DNA from: Locusta migratoria
Taxonomy: Eukaryota; Arthropoda; Insecta; Orthoptera; Acrididae
Length of the DNA: 64,000 nt
Direction: 5' to 3'
Assembly: GCA_026315105.1 (NCBI GenBank)
Contig: JAOYRU010000052.1
Location: 620,001 to 684,000, forward strand
The first letter of the stretch is position 1, and every line of letters starts with the position of its first letter. Below the pieces are notes generated by a model. That model was not told where the DNA came from. It ran no database searches and saw only the letters and a list, made by a program, of their open reading frames with translations. The position numbers were made by a program, and so were the translations under genes. Shown here piece after piece: positions 21,749 through 32,100 of this stretch.

Positions 21749-22138
21749 CCCCTCAGGGGCTCAGCATTGATTTGCTGAGTACGGGCTTGGCGAACCCGGG
21801 GTCCTGAGCTGTGGGCTGTGTCGCGCCAACAGTCCGCTACACCGTAAGCTCTGTGCGTGCCTCAACGACCACCGTTCAGCGCGACGGTGGAACGTTGTAC
21901 GTTTCAGAGCCCGGGGATCTTGGCTTAATCGCCCGGGTCGCGAGGACGGTACAAACCTCTATAAAAAAAACCTCAATCTCAAGGTGTGCTACGTGCCGAG
22001 GAGATGCATGGCTGTTGAGGTTGAACAGCCGCTAGCGAGCAACCTCTGAGGAAACTGCCGCACCTCAGTTGTATAAGGCTTACCCAGGCAAGCGGGGCTC
22101 TGCCTGGGTGGACCTTTAGTTCCCTAGCTGCTCGTGGG
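21749..22138 (+). promoter_or_regulatory. LINE 2 5' UTR with strong secondary structure
   Basis: 390 bases without a credible gene; the one longer frame starts at GTG. The first 50 bases contain three consecutive perfect hairpins: CCCC/GGGG (21749-21759), CTCAGC/GCTGAG (21760-21779) and CGGG/CCCG (21782-21798). An alternative long-range pairing joins CTCAGG (21752-21757) to CCTGAG (21803-21808). A 9-bp hairpin lies just before the ORF1 ATG. The internal promoter expected for the family is presumed to be here. Confidence 0.6.
22082..22109 (+). promoter_or_regulatory. Hairpin upstream of LINE 2 ORF1
   Basis: ACCCAGGCA (22082-22090) and TGCCTGGGT (22101-22109) form a perfect 9-bp stem with a 10-base loop. 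It ends 29 bases before the ORF1 ATG at 22139, so it could slow scanning ribosomes. That role is inferred. Confidence 0.6.
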
Positions 22139-23647
22139 ATGTACATGAAACGAGCAAATAAAAGCGTGGCCGGCCGCGAAAACGGCGTCTCAAAGCGTGG
22201 TAGAAGTACATTCAATGCCTCACAATATGATCCCCAATCGTTCCCATCCCTAGCTACACCATGCGAGGAACGACGGGCGAAAGACAGGGTTGAGTCCTAC
22301 TCCCCTAAATTTCTTGTCTGTGCCAGGACTGATGGGGAAACTTTTAGCAATACGAAGCCACTCTTCTTTGTGGATAATCTAGAAGACAAGTATGGCGAAG
22401 TCTCAGGTCTGTCTAAAATGAGAAGTGGTGCAGTCCTCATTGAAGCGGCATCCCCAGCACAGTCACGGGCACTTCTGGCCTGTGATAAGCTGGGCGATAT
22501 TCCTGTTACTTTCACTCCTCACAAGAGTTTAAACATGGTTCAGGGGATTGTTTTCCACCGTGATCTCCTCCTGCAGTCGGATGATGAGCTCCGCGCCAAC
22601 CTTGAACGACGAGGTGTCCACTTCGTCAGGCGCATCTATAGGGGACCTAAGGACACCAAGGTAGCCACCGGTGCCTTCATCCTGGCCTTTGAGGGCGATT
22701 CTTTGCCCGAAAAGGTCAAGATTATGGTCTACCGGTGCGATGTAAAACCTTATATTCCTCCTCCGATGCGGTGCTTCAAATGCTGGAAATTTGGGCACAT
22801 GTCCTCCAGGTGCAATTCCAGCTCCACCTGTAGAGAATGTGGGCGTCCATCCCATCCGGACGCTCCTTGTGCTCCTCCACCTATTTGTGTGAACTGCGGA
22901 CAGCACCATCCCCCTTGCTCGCCAAACTGCACGGTGCTCCATAAGGAAAGAAAAATTATGGAATACAAGACCATGGATAAACTGTCGTACAATGAGGCCA
23001 AAAAGAAGTTTGAGCGACTGCACCCTGTATCACTGAAGACGTCATTTGCGACTGTCACGTCGTCGCCTTTTCCCTCGGTGTCGGCGGTCCCCATGTCTTT
23101 AACAACTTCTGTGGGCCCTCAGGGCCGTAAAGCTCCATCCGCCCCCTCGATGGTTGGGGGTTCTCCACCATGTGCTGCCCCCAATACACCTCATGGGGGA
23201 GCGTATCCCCCATCGGGGACACCAGTCCCCATTACTCAGCCGGAGAAGCAACACCTTCCTCCGGCTCCTCTCGCTCGGAAGGGGTCCCTTGGGACGCTCC
23301 CTTCCGAGGCCTCTCAGAGTGCCACGGAGGGTCCCAGCCAACGGCTGTCGGACTCGCACGCCCCTGGTCAAAGGGCTCTACACTCTAACTCGAGCCCTGC
23401 CACATCCTCTGAGAAGCCCTCTCAGTCCGTAAAACCAAAAGGACAGCGAGAGGATAAGAAAAAGAAACCTAAGAAAAAGGATTCTTCTGTGGCTCTAAAG
23501 CCACGCCATCTTACATCATCTGCTTCTGACGACGAGTTGGAGATCCTTGCATCGCCCAAGGATCTCGCCATTCTCAACTCGCCGGAACCTATGGTTCTTG
23601 ATCCAGCAGATTCTGAGCAGTTAGCAGCGGATACTCCCGTGGAATAA
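22139..23647 (+). CDS. LINE 2 ORF1, gag-like RNA-binding protein
   Basis: A 502-residue protein from the ATG at 22139; a second ATG lies two codons later. The N-terminus is basic. The central part has PKFLVCARTDGETF and GIVFHRDLLLQSDDEL, matching the equivalent parts of LINE 1 ORF1. Three CCHC knuckles sit at residues 212-264: CX2CX4HX4C, CX2CX4HX4C and CX2CX3HX6C. The C-terminal 200 residues are Ser/Pro-rich with a very basic KKKKPKKK stretch near residue 440, which could serve as a nuclear localisation or nucleic-acid-binding segment. In this family ORF1 packages the element RNA. The frame is uninterrupted and ends in TAA, 19 bases before the ORF2 ATG, which is in the +1 frame relative to ORF1. 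Such short gaps fit coupled termination and reinitiation. Confidence 0.93.
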   Translation: MYMKRANKSVAGRENGVSKRGRSTFNASQYDPQSFPSLATPCEERRAKDRVESYSPKFLVCARTDGETFSNTKPLFFVDNLEDKYGEVSGLSKMRSGAVLIEAASPAQSRALLACDKLGDIPVTFTPHKSLNMVQGIVFHRDLLLQSDDELRANLERRGVHFVRRIYRGPKDTKVATGAFILAFEGDSLPEKVKIMVYRCDVKPYIPPPMRCFKCWKFGHMSSRCNSSSTCRECGRPSHPDAPCAPPPICVNCGQHHPPCSPNCTVLHKERKIMEYKTMDKLSYNEAKKKFERLHPVSLKTSFATVTSSPFPSVSAVPMSLTTSVGPQGRKAPSAPSMVGGSPPCAAPNTPHGGAYPPSGTPVPITQPEKQHLPPAPLARKGSLGTLPSEASQSATEGPSQRLSDSHAPGQRALHSNSSPATSSEKPSQSVKPKGQREDKKKKPKKKDSSVALKPRHLTSSASDDELEILASPKDLAILNSPEPMVLDPADSEQLAADTPVE

Positions 23648-23666
23648 GCTGCCTTGCTTTCAGACT

Positions 23667-26600
23667 ATGGCTCATCAGCTCTTTGCAAATTCCATCCTCC
23701 AATGGAATTGTGGCGGTATTTTCCACCATATTGCTGAGCTGCGACAATTACTTTGCCACTACGAAGCATTTTGCGTCGTTCTGCAGGAAACATGGATTCC
23801 TGCTCAGCGGACCCCTGCCCTTCGTGGCTATCGGGGTTATTTTAAAAACCGTGTGGACTATGACAGGGTCTCTGGAGGTGTTTGCGTGTACGTCCTTGCT
23901 ACTGTCCCCAGTGCTCCCGTGGCTCTTCATACTAGCCTAGAGGCAGTGGCTGTCAGGATCAGAGCGCTACAAGACATCACGGTCTGCTCTCTTTACCTGC
24001 CCCCAGATGAGGCAGTTTCTTCCACTGACCTTGCTGCCTTGGTCACCCAACTTCCCCCACCCTTCCTACTTCTGGGGGACTTCAACGCCCACCACCCTTT
24101 GTGGGGTGGTTCTCAGACCTCGGCGCGTGGTAGGGAAGTTGAAGCTTTGCTGGCGCGGCAGGATGTGTGCCTTCTGAATACTGGTGCTCCTACGCACTTC
24201 AGCATCGCACATGGCACATATTCTTCCATAGATCTATCCATCTGCAGCCCAAGCCTTTTGCCACATCTTAGCTGGAGCGTCCACGACGATCTTTGCGGTA
24301 GCGACCACTTCCCTGTCATTCTGTCGCACTTGGATTTTCACCCTGCAGCCGGGCCACTCCGTTGGTGTCTCCGTCGAGCTGATTGGCAGGGTTACGCCTC
24401 GACTGCTGTGGTCCCTACTCCACTACCAGCAGACACGGATATGGCGGTTCACCTGATCACTACTGCCATAGTTTCTGCTGCCGAGGCTAATGTTCCGACT
24501 ACTGCTGGTTCCCCTGGGCGCAAGTCTGTGCCCTGGTGGACGTTGGAAATTGCTGAGGCCATCCGAGACCGTCGAAGAGCGCTGCAACGCCACCGGCACC
24601 GTCCCACATTAGAAAATTTAATTGCCTTTAAAAGACTACGAGCCCGAGCCCGACGACTCATTCGACAAAGCAAGCAGGACTGTTGGGAGAGGTATGTCGC
24701 CTCCATCAGTTCTCGCGCCTCCCCTTCCTGCGTCTGGTCTCAAGTACGGCGTCTTTTCGGGTATCGACCACCGGCAGGAGTCCCATCTCTGAATATCGAG
24801 GGCACCCTTTACAATGACCCGTCCATAATAGCCGAGTGCTTGGCGGACCATTATGCAAGATGCTCTGCGACGGTGAACTATACTGCATCCTTCCGTTTCC
24901 TCAAGCAGCGGGTAGAGCGGACTCGGTTATCTTTCGCTACACATCGCCGGAAACCGTACAATGACCCGTTTACAGAGTGGGAGTTCCAAACTGCTCTCAA
25001 TGCATGCCCTGACACCACCCCAGGGCCAGACCGCATACACAGCCAGTTCATTCGTCACCTGTCGGCGGATTTCCAAACCAAACTGCTGTCCCTGTTTAAT
25101 AGTGTTTGGGCAGTGGGTGTTTTTCCATCCCAGTGGAGGGATAGTATCATTGTCCCTGTGCTGAAACCAGGTGGAGATCCGCTGGCGGTTGATAGTTACC
25201 GTCCCATCAGCTTAACGAATGTACTGTGTAAGCTGCTTGAACGCATGGTGAGTCGCCGGCTTCTGTGGGTACTCGAAGATCGATGTCTCCTGGCCCCGCA
25301 ACAGGGGGGTTTCCGTCAGGGTCGCTCCAGTATTGACAATCTAGTGTCACTGGAGTCTGCCATTCGAACAGCCTTCTCTAGGCGCGAGCACCTAGTTGCG
25401 GTCTTTTTTGACCTCCGGAAGGCATATGACGCTACCTGGCGCCACCACAAACTTGCGACATTACATGACTGGGGCTTCCGGGGTTCACTCCCCATTTTTA
25501 TCCAGAATTTTCTTTCACTCCGCACATTCAGGGTTAGAGTTGGTACCGCCCTCAGCTCTTCCCGAGTCCAAGAGAACGGTGTCCCACAAGGCTCCGTTCT
25601 CAGTGTACCACTCTTTTTAATTGCGATTAACGGTCTAGCAGCGGCTGTTGGGTCATCGGTTAGCTGTTCCTTATTTGCCGATGACTTTTGCATATATTAC
25701 AGCTCTTCTAGCATTGTTGTCGCCGAACGGCGTCTGCAGGGAGCCATTCGCAAGGCACAGTCATGGGCCTCAGCCCATGGCTTCACCTTCTCCTCTCCCA
25801 AAACCCGGGTTGTACACTTCTGTCGTCGTCGGGCTGTTCACCCCGATCCAGAACTCTATCTAGCTGATGAACAGCTTCGTGTTGAAGAAACACACCGGTT
25901 TCTCGGCATGCTGTTTGACAACCGACTGACTTGGGGGCCGCACCTTCGTCAGTTGAAGCAGAAGTGCTGGAGGTCTCTAAATATCTTGCGTTGTCTCAGC
26001 CACACTACCTGGGGAGCTAGCCGTCAAACTCTCCTTCACCTCTACAAGGCTCTAATCCAGTCACGCCTGGATTATGGAAGCCAGGTGTATGACTCTGCAG
26101 CACCTTCCGCCTTACAGATCTTGGATCCGATCCTTCATGGCGGTGTACGTTTAGCAACAGGGGCTTTCCGTACTAGCCCTGTTCTAAGCCTCCTAGCCGA
26201 AGCTGGCATCCCGCCCTTGCGGTACCGCTGGCAACAGCTGTTGGCTTCTTATGTTGCCCATGTTCACACTACACCGCATCATCCCAATCGCAGGCTTTTG
26301 TTTCCGAATACTGCCCTACCCTGTCCACAGCGTCGACCCAGATCGGGTCATCCGATTGCAGTCCGCGTTTGTGGTCTCCTTTCCTCCCTCGAGGCTCTCC
26401 CTCTCCCTATCGCATTCTCCTGCCACTCACGTATCCCTCCTTGGTCCATCCCTCGCCTACAGCTCAACCTACAATTGTCCTGCGACCCCAAGGCAACGGT
26501 TCCATCACACATACTTCGTCACCAGTTTCAGGACACACTTTGCGCATTCGGTGATGCAGACGTGATATATACTGATGGCTCCCAGGTAGATGGCAGAGTG

Positions 26601-27365
26601 GGTTACGCCTACGTTCATGGCGACCACTGTGAACAACGCTCGCTCCCACATGGCTGCACAGTCTTTACGGCAGAGTTGGTCGCAATACTCAGAGCCCTCG
26701 ACCATCTCCGTACATGCCCCAGGAAGTCGTATGTCGTATGCAGTGACTCCCTGAGCGGCTTACGAGCCCTTGACCAGTGTTTCCCCAAACACCACCTGGT
26801 GCGGTCCATCCAGGACTCCGTTTTCAATCTCGGCAAGTCCGGCCGATCTGTGGCATTCATCTGGACCCCAGGCCACATTGGCATTCAGGGGAACGAACGT
26901 GCTGATCAGCTGGCCAAGCAGGCAATCGACTGCCAGCGCCTGGAGATCGGTACCCCAGAAAGGGATATCCGATTGGTTCTACACCAGAAAATCTCCATGG
27001 CCTGGGACGGTGAATGGTCCACGTTGACAACGCCAAATAAGCTCCATGCAGTTAAACAGTCAACTGCAGCTTGGAAGACCTCCTTCTTGCCTTCTCGAAG
27101 AGACTCGGTTGTCCTGTGTTGCCTGCGTATAGGCCATACATGGCTAACGCACGGCTACCTGTTGCGACGTGAGGACCCACCAGGCTGCCGTTGTGGCGCG
27201 CTGCTCACGGTGGCCCACATCTTGTCGGACTGTCCGCTTTTAGCTGCATTGCGGCAGTCTTTTATGCTTCCTTCTGCCCTTACTTCTATTTTATCCGACG
27301 ATGCCCTCATGGTTAACCGTGTTTTACATTTTATTCGCGCAGCTGGATTTTATCACATGATTTAA
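23667..27365 (+). CDS. LINE 2 ORF2, endonuclease / reverse transcriptase / RNase H
   Basis: A 1232-residue polyprotein from the ATG at 23667, with no interruption. The APE-type endonuclease has QWNCGG (N14), LQETW (E41), GDFNAHHPLWG (D138, N140) and SDHFP (D213, H214). The reverse transcriptase has SYRPISLTN, VFFDLRKAYD (D582), GVPQGSVLS and the FADD box (D672, D673). RNase H has TDGS (D970), TAEL (E1003), CSDSL (D1027) and GHIGIQGNERAD (H1070, D1080). A CX1CX7HX4C motif at 1174-1189 is followed by a 43-residue tail. The expected role is target-primed reverse transcription: nicking of target DNA, copying of the element RNA from the nick, and RNA removal by RNase H. No active-site residue is missing. 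The I superfamily is the best assignment; the exact clade would need a tree. Confidence 0.95.
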   Translation: MAHQLFANSILQWNCGGIFHHIAELRQLLCHYEAFCVVLQETWIPAQRTPALRGYRGYFKNRVDYDRVSGGVCVYVLATVPSAPVALHTSLEAVAVRIRALQDITVCSLYLPPDEAVSSTDLAALVTQLPPPFLLLGDFNAHHPLWGGSQTSARGREVEALLARQDVCLLNTGAPTHFSIAHGTYSSIDLSICSPSLLPHLSWSVHDDLCGSDHFPVILSHLDFHPAAGPLRWCLRRADWQGYASTAVVPTPLPADTDMAVHLITTAIVSAAEANVPTTAGSPGRKSVPWWTLEIAEAIRDRRRALQRHRHRPTLENLIAFKRLRARARRLIRQSKQDCWERYVASISSRASPSCVWSQVRRLFGYRPPAGVPSLNIEGTLYNDPSIIAECLADHYARCSATVNYTASFRFLKQRVERTRLSFATHRRKPYNDPFTEWEFQTALNACPDTTPGPDRIHSQFIRHLSADFQTKLLSLFNSVWAVGVFPSQWRDSIIVPVLKPGGDPLAVDSYRPISLTNVLCKLLERMVSRRLLWVLEDRCLLAPQQGGFRQGRSSIDNLVSLESAIRTAFSRREHLVAVFFDLRKAYDATWRHHKLATLHDWGFRGSLPIFIQNFLSLRTFRVRVGTALSSSRVQENGVPQGSVLSVPLFLIAINGLAAAVGSSVSCSLFADDFCIYYSSSSIVVAERRLQGAIRKAQSWASAHGFTFSSPKTRVVHFCRRRAVHPDPELYLADEQLRVEETHRFLGMLFDNRLTWGPHLRQLKQKCWRSLNILRCLSHTTWGASRQTLLHLYKALIQSRLDYGSQVYDSAAPSALQILDPILHGGVRLATGAFRTSPVLSLLAEAGIPPLRYRWQQLLASYVAHVHTTPHHPNRRLLFPNTALPCPQRRPRSGHPIAVRVCGLLSSLEALPLPIAFSCHSRIPPWSIPRLQLNLQLSCDPKATVPSHILRHQFQDTLCAFGDADVIYTDGSQVDGRVGYAYVHGDHCEQRSLPHGCTVFTAELVAILRALDHLRTCPRKSYVVCSDSLSGLRALDQCFPKHHLVRSIQDSVFNLGKSGRSVAFIWTPGHIGIQGNERADQLAKQAIDCQRLEIGTPERDIRLVLHQKISMAWDGEWSTLTTPNKLHAVKQSTAAWKTSFLPSRRDSVVLCCLRIGHTWLTHGYLLRREDPPGCRCGALLTVAHILSDCPLLAALRQSFMLPSALTSILSDDALMVNRVLHFIRAAGFYHMI

Positions 27366-27740
27366 TGGTGACACCTGAAACTCGATCTTTCAGGCGGCCA
27401 CCATCAAGCAGTTTTAATATGTTGTTACTTTTGTCTCGCTAATCTTTTTTACTTGGCAGTTTTAGAACGTGCAGAATGGCTGGCTCATCCATTATTATCC
27501 TAGTGATCAGCCAGCCTCAATCTTCTGTTGAGCTATTTTAACAACATTTCTTATTTGAGTGTCGACTTTTATCGTTTTTCCCTTTTATGTTGCCATCTTA
27601 GCGCCTCTTGTCACCTCATCATTTTGCAGAATGAGCTAAGTAGTGCTCGTCTTTTACATGGAAAACCATCCTTAGTGCACTCCTCGAAAGGAACGGGGGA
27701 CTGATAACCCAGTCGTTTAGCCCCCCCTTTAAAAACCCCC
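27366..27740 (+). other. LINE 2 3' UTR
   Basis: 375 bases between the ORF2 stop and the tail, with no gene seen. It ends with a G-run/C-run hairpin and then ctttaaaaaccccc before the AAC repeat. Confidence 0.75.
27695..27725 (+). other. LINE 2 3'-terminal hairpin
   Basis: GGGGG at 27695-27699 can pair with the C run starting at 27721. The loop contains ctgataacc and gttt, similar to taatgacc and agtt in the loop at the end of LINE 1. Position and loop similarity suggest a shared recognition structure for the reverse transcriptase. Confidence 0.6.
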
Positions 27741-27760
27741 AACAACAACAACAACAACAA
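27741..27760 (+). repeat. LINE 2 3' tail, AAC repeat
   Basis: Twenty bases of AAC repeat end the element where poly(A) would be in LINE 1. Simple-repeat tails replace poly(A) in several I-type elements. Confidence 0.85.
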
Positions 27761-27795
27761 TACTAACATTTTAGAGGTCAATCACTTCGCAGACT
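27761..27795 (+). repeat. LINE 2 target-site duplication, right copy (35 bp)
   Basis: Begins tactaacatt and ends cgcagact. It differs from 21714-21748 only at position 6, then continues straight into ordinary type A satellite. Confidence 0.75.
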
Positions 27796-29109
27796 AGTCG
27801 CCTTGCAGCTCGCAGTCCTCCAGCGTCCATTCTGTCGTCTGTATAGGCTCCCAGGGTCCTTATATAGTAATGAGAGCGTTTGCAGGGAAACGCACAATAA
27901 TGCAAATAACGAAATAAATGCAAATTTATCTTTTAAATAGTTTTTTATTATCATGTACTACCATTTTAGAGGTCAATCACTTCGCAGACTAGTCGCCAGT
28001 GCAGCTCACTGCACTCCAGCGTCCATTCTGTCGTCTGTATAGGCTCCCAGGGTCCTTATATAGTAATGAGAGCGTTTCCTGGGAAACGCACAATAATGCA
28101 AATAACGAAATAAATGCAAATTTATCTTTTAAATAGTTTTTTATTATCATGTACTACCATTTTAGAGGTCAATCACTTCGCAGACTAGTCGCCAGTGCAG
28201 CTCACTGCAGTCCAGCGTCCATTCTGTCGTCTGTATTGGCTCCCAGGGTCCTTATATAGTAATGAGAGCGTTTCCTGGGAAACGCACAATAATGCAAATA
28301 ACGAAATAAATGCAAATTTATCTTTTAAATAGTTTTTTATTATCATGTACTACCATTTTAGACGTCAATCACTTCGCAGACTAGTCGCCTTGCAGCTCGC
28401 AGTCCTCCAGCGTCCATTCTGTCGTCTGTATAGGCTCCCAGGGTCCTTATATAGTAATGAGAGCGTTTGCAGGGAAACGCACAATAATGCAAATAACGAA
28501 ATAAATGCAAATTTATCTTTTAAATAGTTTTTTATTATCATGTACTACCATTTTAGAGGTCAATCACTTCGCAGACTAGTCGCCAGTGCAGTTCACTGCA
28601 CTCCAGCGTCCATTCTGTCGTCTGTATAGGCTCCCAGGGTCCTTATATAGTAATGGGAGCGTTTCCTGGGAAACGCACAATAATGCAAATAACGAAATAA
28701 ATGCAAATTTATCTTTTAAATAGTTTTTTATTATCATGTACTACAATTTTAGAGGTCAATCCCTTCGCAGACTAGTCGCCTTGCAGCTCGCAGTCCTCCA
28801 GCGTCCATTCTGTCGTCTGTATAGGCTCCCAAGGTCCTTATATAGTAATGAGAGCGTTTGCAGGGAAACGCACAATAATGCAAATAACGAAATAAATGCA
28901 AATTTATCTTTTAAATAGTTTTTTATTATCATGTACTACCATTTTAGAGGTCAATCACTTCGCAGACTAGTCGCCTTGCAGCTCGCAGTCCTCCAGCGTC
29001 CATTCTGTCGTCTGTATAGGCTCCCAGGGTCCTTATATAGTAATGAGAGCGTTTCCTGGGAAACGCACAATAATGCAAATAACGAAATAAATGCAAATTT
29101 ATCTTTTAA

Positions 29110-32100
29110 ATAGTTTTTTATTATCATGTACTACCATTTTAGAGGTCAATCACTTCGCAGACTAGTCGCCTTGCAGCTCGCAGTCCTCCAGCGTCCATTC
29201 TGTCGTCTGTATAGGCTCCCAGGGTCCTTATATAGTAATGAGAGCGTTTGCAGGGAAACGTACAATAATGCAAATAACGAAATAAATGCAAATTTATCTT
29301 TTAAATAGTTTTTTATTATCATGTACTACCATTTTAGAGGTCAATCACTTCGCAGACTAGTCGCCAGTGCAGCTCACTGCACTCCAGCGTCCATTCTGTC
29401 GTCTGTATAGGCTCCCAGGTTCCTTATATAGTAATGAGAGCGTTTGCAGGGAAACGCACAATAATGCAAATAACGAAATAAATGCAAATTTATCTTTTAA
29501 ATAGTTTTTTATTATCATGTACCACCATTTTAGATGTCAATCACTTCGCAGACTAGCCGCCAGTGCAGCTCACTGCCCTCCAGGGTCCATTCTGTCGTCT
29601 GTATAAGCTTCCTTGGTCCTTATATAGTAATGAGAGCGTTTGCAGGGAAACGCACAATAATGCAAATAACGAAATAAATGCAAATTTATCTTTTAAATAG
29701 TTTTTTATTATCATGTACTACAATTTTAGAGGTCAATCACTTCACAGACTAGTCGCCTTGCAGCTCGCAGTCCTCCAGCGTCCATTCTGTCGTCTGTATA
29801 GGCTCCCAGGGTCCTTATATAGTAATGAGAGCGTTTGCAGGGAAACGCACAATAATGCAAATAACGAAATAAATGCAAATTTATCTTTTAAATAGTTTTT
29901 TATTATCATGTACAACCATTTTAGATGGCAATCACTTCGCAGACTAGTCGCCTTGCAGCTCGCAGTCCTCCAGCGTTCATTCTGTCGTCTGTATAGGCTC
30001 CCAGGGTCCTTATATAGTAATGAGAGCGTTTGCAGGGAAACGCACAATAATGCAAATAACGAAATAAATGCAAATTTATCTTTTAAATAGTTTTTATTAT
30101 CATGTACTACCATTTTAGAGGTCAATCACTTCGCAGACTAGTCGCCTTGCAGCTCGCAGTCCTCCAGCGTCCATTCTGTCGTCTGTATAGGCTCCCAGGG
30201 TCCTTATATAGAAATGAGAGCGTTTGCAGGGAAACGCACAATAATGCAAATAACGAAATAAATGCATATTTATCTTTTAAATAGTTTTTTATTATCATGT
30301 ACTACCATTTTAGAGGTCAATCACCTCGCAGACTAGTCGCCAGTGCAGCTCACTGCACTCCAGCGTCCATTCTGTCGTCTGTATAGGCTTCCCAGGGTGC
30401 TTATATAGTAATGAGAGCGTTTCCTGGGAAACGCACAATAATGCAAATAACGAAATAAATGCAAATTTATCTTTTAAATAGTTTTTTATTATCATTTACT
30501 ACCATTTTAGAGGTCAATCACTTCGCAGACTAGTCGCCAGTGCAGCTCAATGCCCTCCAGCGTCAATTCTGTCGTCTGAATAGGCTCCCAGGGTCCTTAT
30601 ATAGTAATGAGAGCGTTTGCAGGGAAACGCACAATAATGCAAATAACGAAATAAATGCAAATTTATCTTTTAAATAGTTTTTATTATCATGTACTACCAT
30701 TTTAGGGGTCAATCACTTCGCAGACTAGTCGCCTTGTAGCTCGCAGTCCTCCAGCGTCCATTCTGTCGTCTGTATAGGCTCCCAGGGTCCTTATATAGAA
30801 ATGAGAGCGTTTGCAGGGAAACGCACAATAATGCAAATAACGAAATAAATGCATATTTATCTTTTAAATAGTTTTTTATTATCATGTACTACCATTTTAG
30901 AGGTCAATCACCTCGCAGACAAGTCGCCAGTGCAGCTCACTGCACTCCAGCGTCCATTCTGTCGTCTGTATAGGCTTCCCAGGGTGCTTATATAGTAATG
31001 AGAGCGTTTCCTGGGAAACGCACAATAATGCAAATAACGAAATAAATGCAAATTTATCTTTTAAATAGTTTTTTATTATCATTTACTACCATTTTAGAGG
31101 TCAATCACTTCGCAGACTAGTCGCCAGTGCAGCTCAATGCCCTCCAGCGTCAATTCTGTCGTCTGTATAGGCTCCCAGGGTCCTTATATAGTAATGAGAG
31201 CGTTTGCAGGGAAACGCACAATAATGCAAATAACGAAATAAATGCAAATTTATCTTTTAAATAGTTTTTTATTATCATGTACTACCATTTTAGAGGTCAA
31301 TCACTTCGCAGACTAGTCGCCAGTGCAGTTCACTGCACTCCAGCGTCCATTCTGTCGTCTGTATAGGCTCCCAGGGTCCTTATATAGTAATGAGAGCGTT
31401 TCCCGGGAAACGCACAATAATGCAAATAACGAAATAAATGCAAATTTATCTTTTAAATAGTTTTTTATTATCATGTACTACCATTTTAGAGGTCAATCAC
31501 TTCGCAGACTAGTCGCCTTGCAGCTCGCAGTCCTCCAGCGTCCATTCTGTCGTCTGTATAGGCTCCCAGGGTCCTTATATAGTAATGAGAGCGTTTGCAG
31601 GGAAACGTACAATAATGCAAATAACGAAATAAATGCAAATTTATCTTTTAAATAGTTTTTTATTATCATGTACTACCATTTTAGAGGTCAATCACTTCGC
31701 AGACTAGTCGCCAGTGCAGCTCACTGCACTCCAGCGTCCATTCTGTCGTCTGTATAGGCTCCCAGGTTCCTTATATAGTAATGAGAGCGTTTGCAGGGAA
31801 ACGCACAATAATGCAAATAACGAAATAAATGCAAATTTATCTTTTAAATAGTTTTTTATTATCATGTACCACCATTTTAGATGTCAATCACTTCGCAGAC
31901 TAGCCGCCAGTGCAGCTCACTGCCCTCCAGGGTCCATTCTGTCGTCTGTATAAGCTTCCTTGGTCCTTATATAGTAATGAGAGCGTTTGCAGGGAAACGC
32001 ACAATAATGCAAATAACGAAATAAATGCAAATTTATCTTTTAAATAGTTTTTTATTATCATGTACTACAATTTTAGAGGTCAATCACTTCACAGACTAGT

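Larger units (their letters stand above)
21749..27760 (+). mobile_element. LINE 2: I-type non-LTR retrotransposon, apparently intact
   Basis: A 6.0-kb element of a different family from LINE 1 but with the same architecture: structured 5' UTR, ORF1 with three CCHC knuckles, ORF2 with endonuclease, reverse transcriptase, RNase H and CCHC, 3' UTR with a terminal hairpin, and an AAC-repeat tail instead of poly(A). Both ORFs start at ATG and run without interruption. It lies in the same orientation as LINE 1. The 5' boundary is the satellite break after cgcagact; the 3' boundary is the end of the AAC repeat before tactaacatt. It appears complete at both ends and has every catalytic motif, so it is a candidate active copy. 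Confidence 0.94.

Noticed and set aside
21811..22035. 74-codon frame in the LINE 2 5' UTR
   Set aside because: It starts with GTG, has no recognisable motif, and lies in a structured leader.
15665..27760. LTR retrotransposon or endogenous virus
   Set aside because: No long terminal repeats, protease, integrase or envelope. The endonuclease is APE-type, and tails are poly(A) or AAC repeat.
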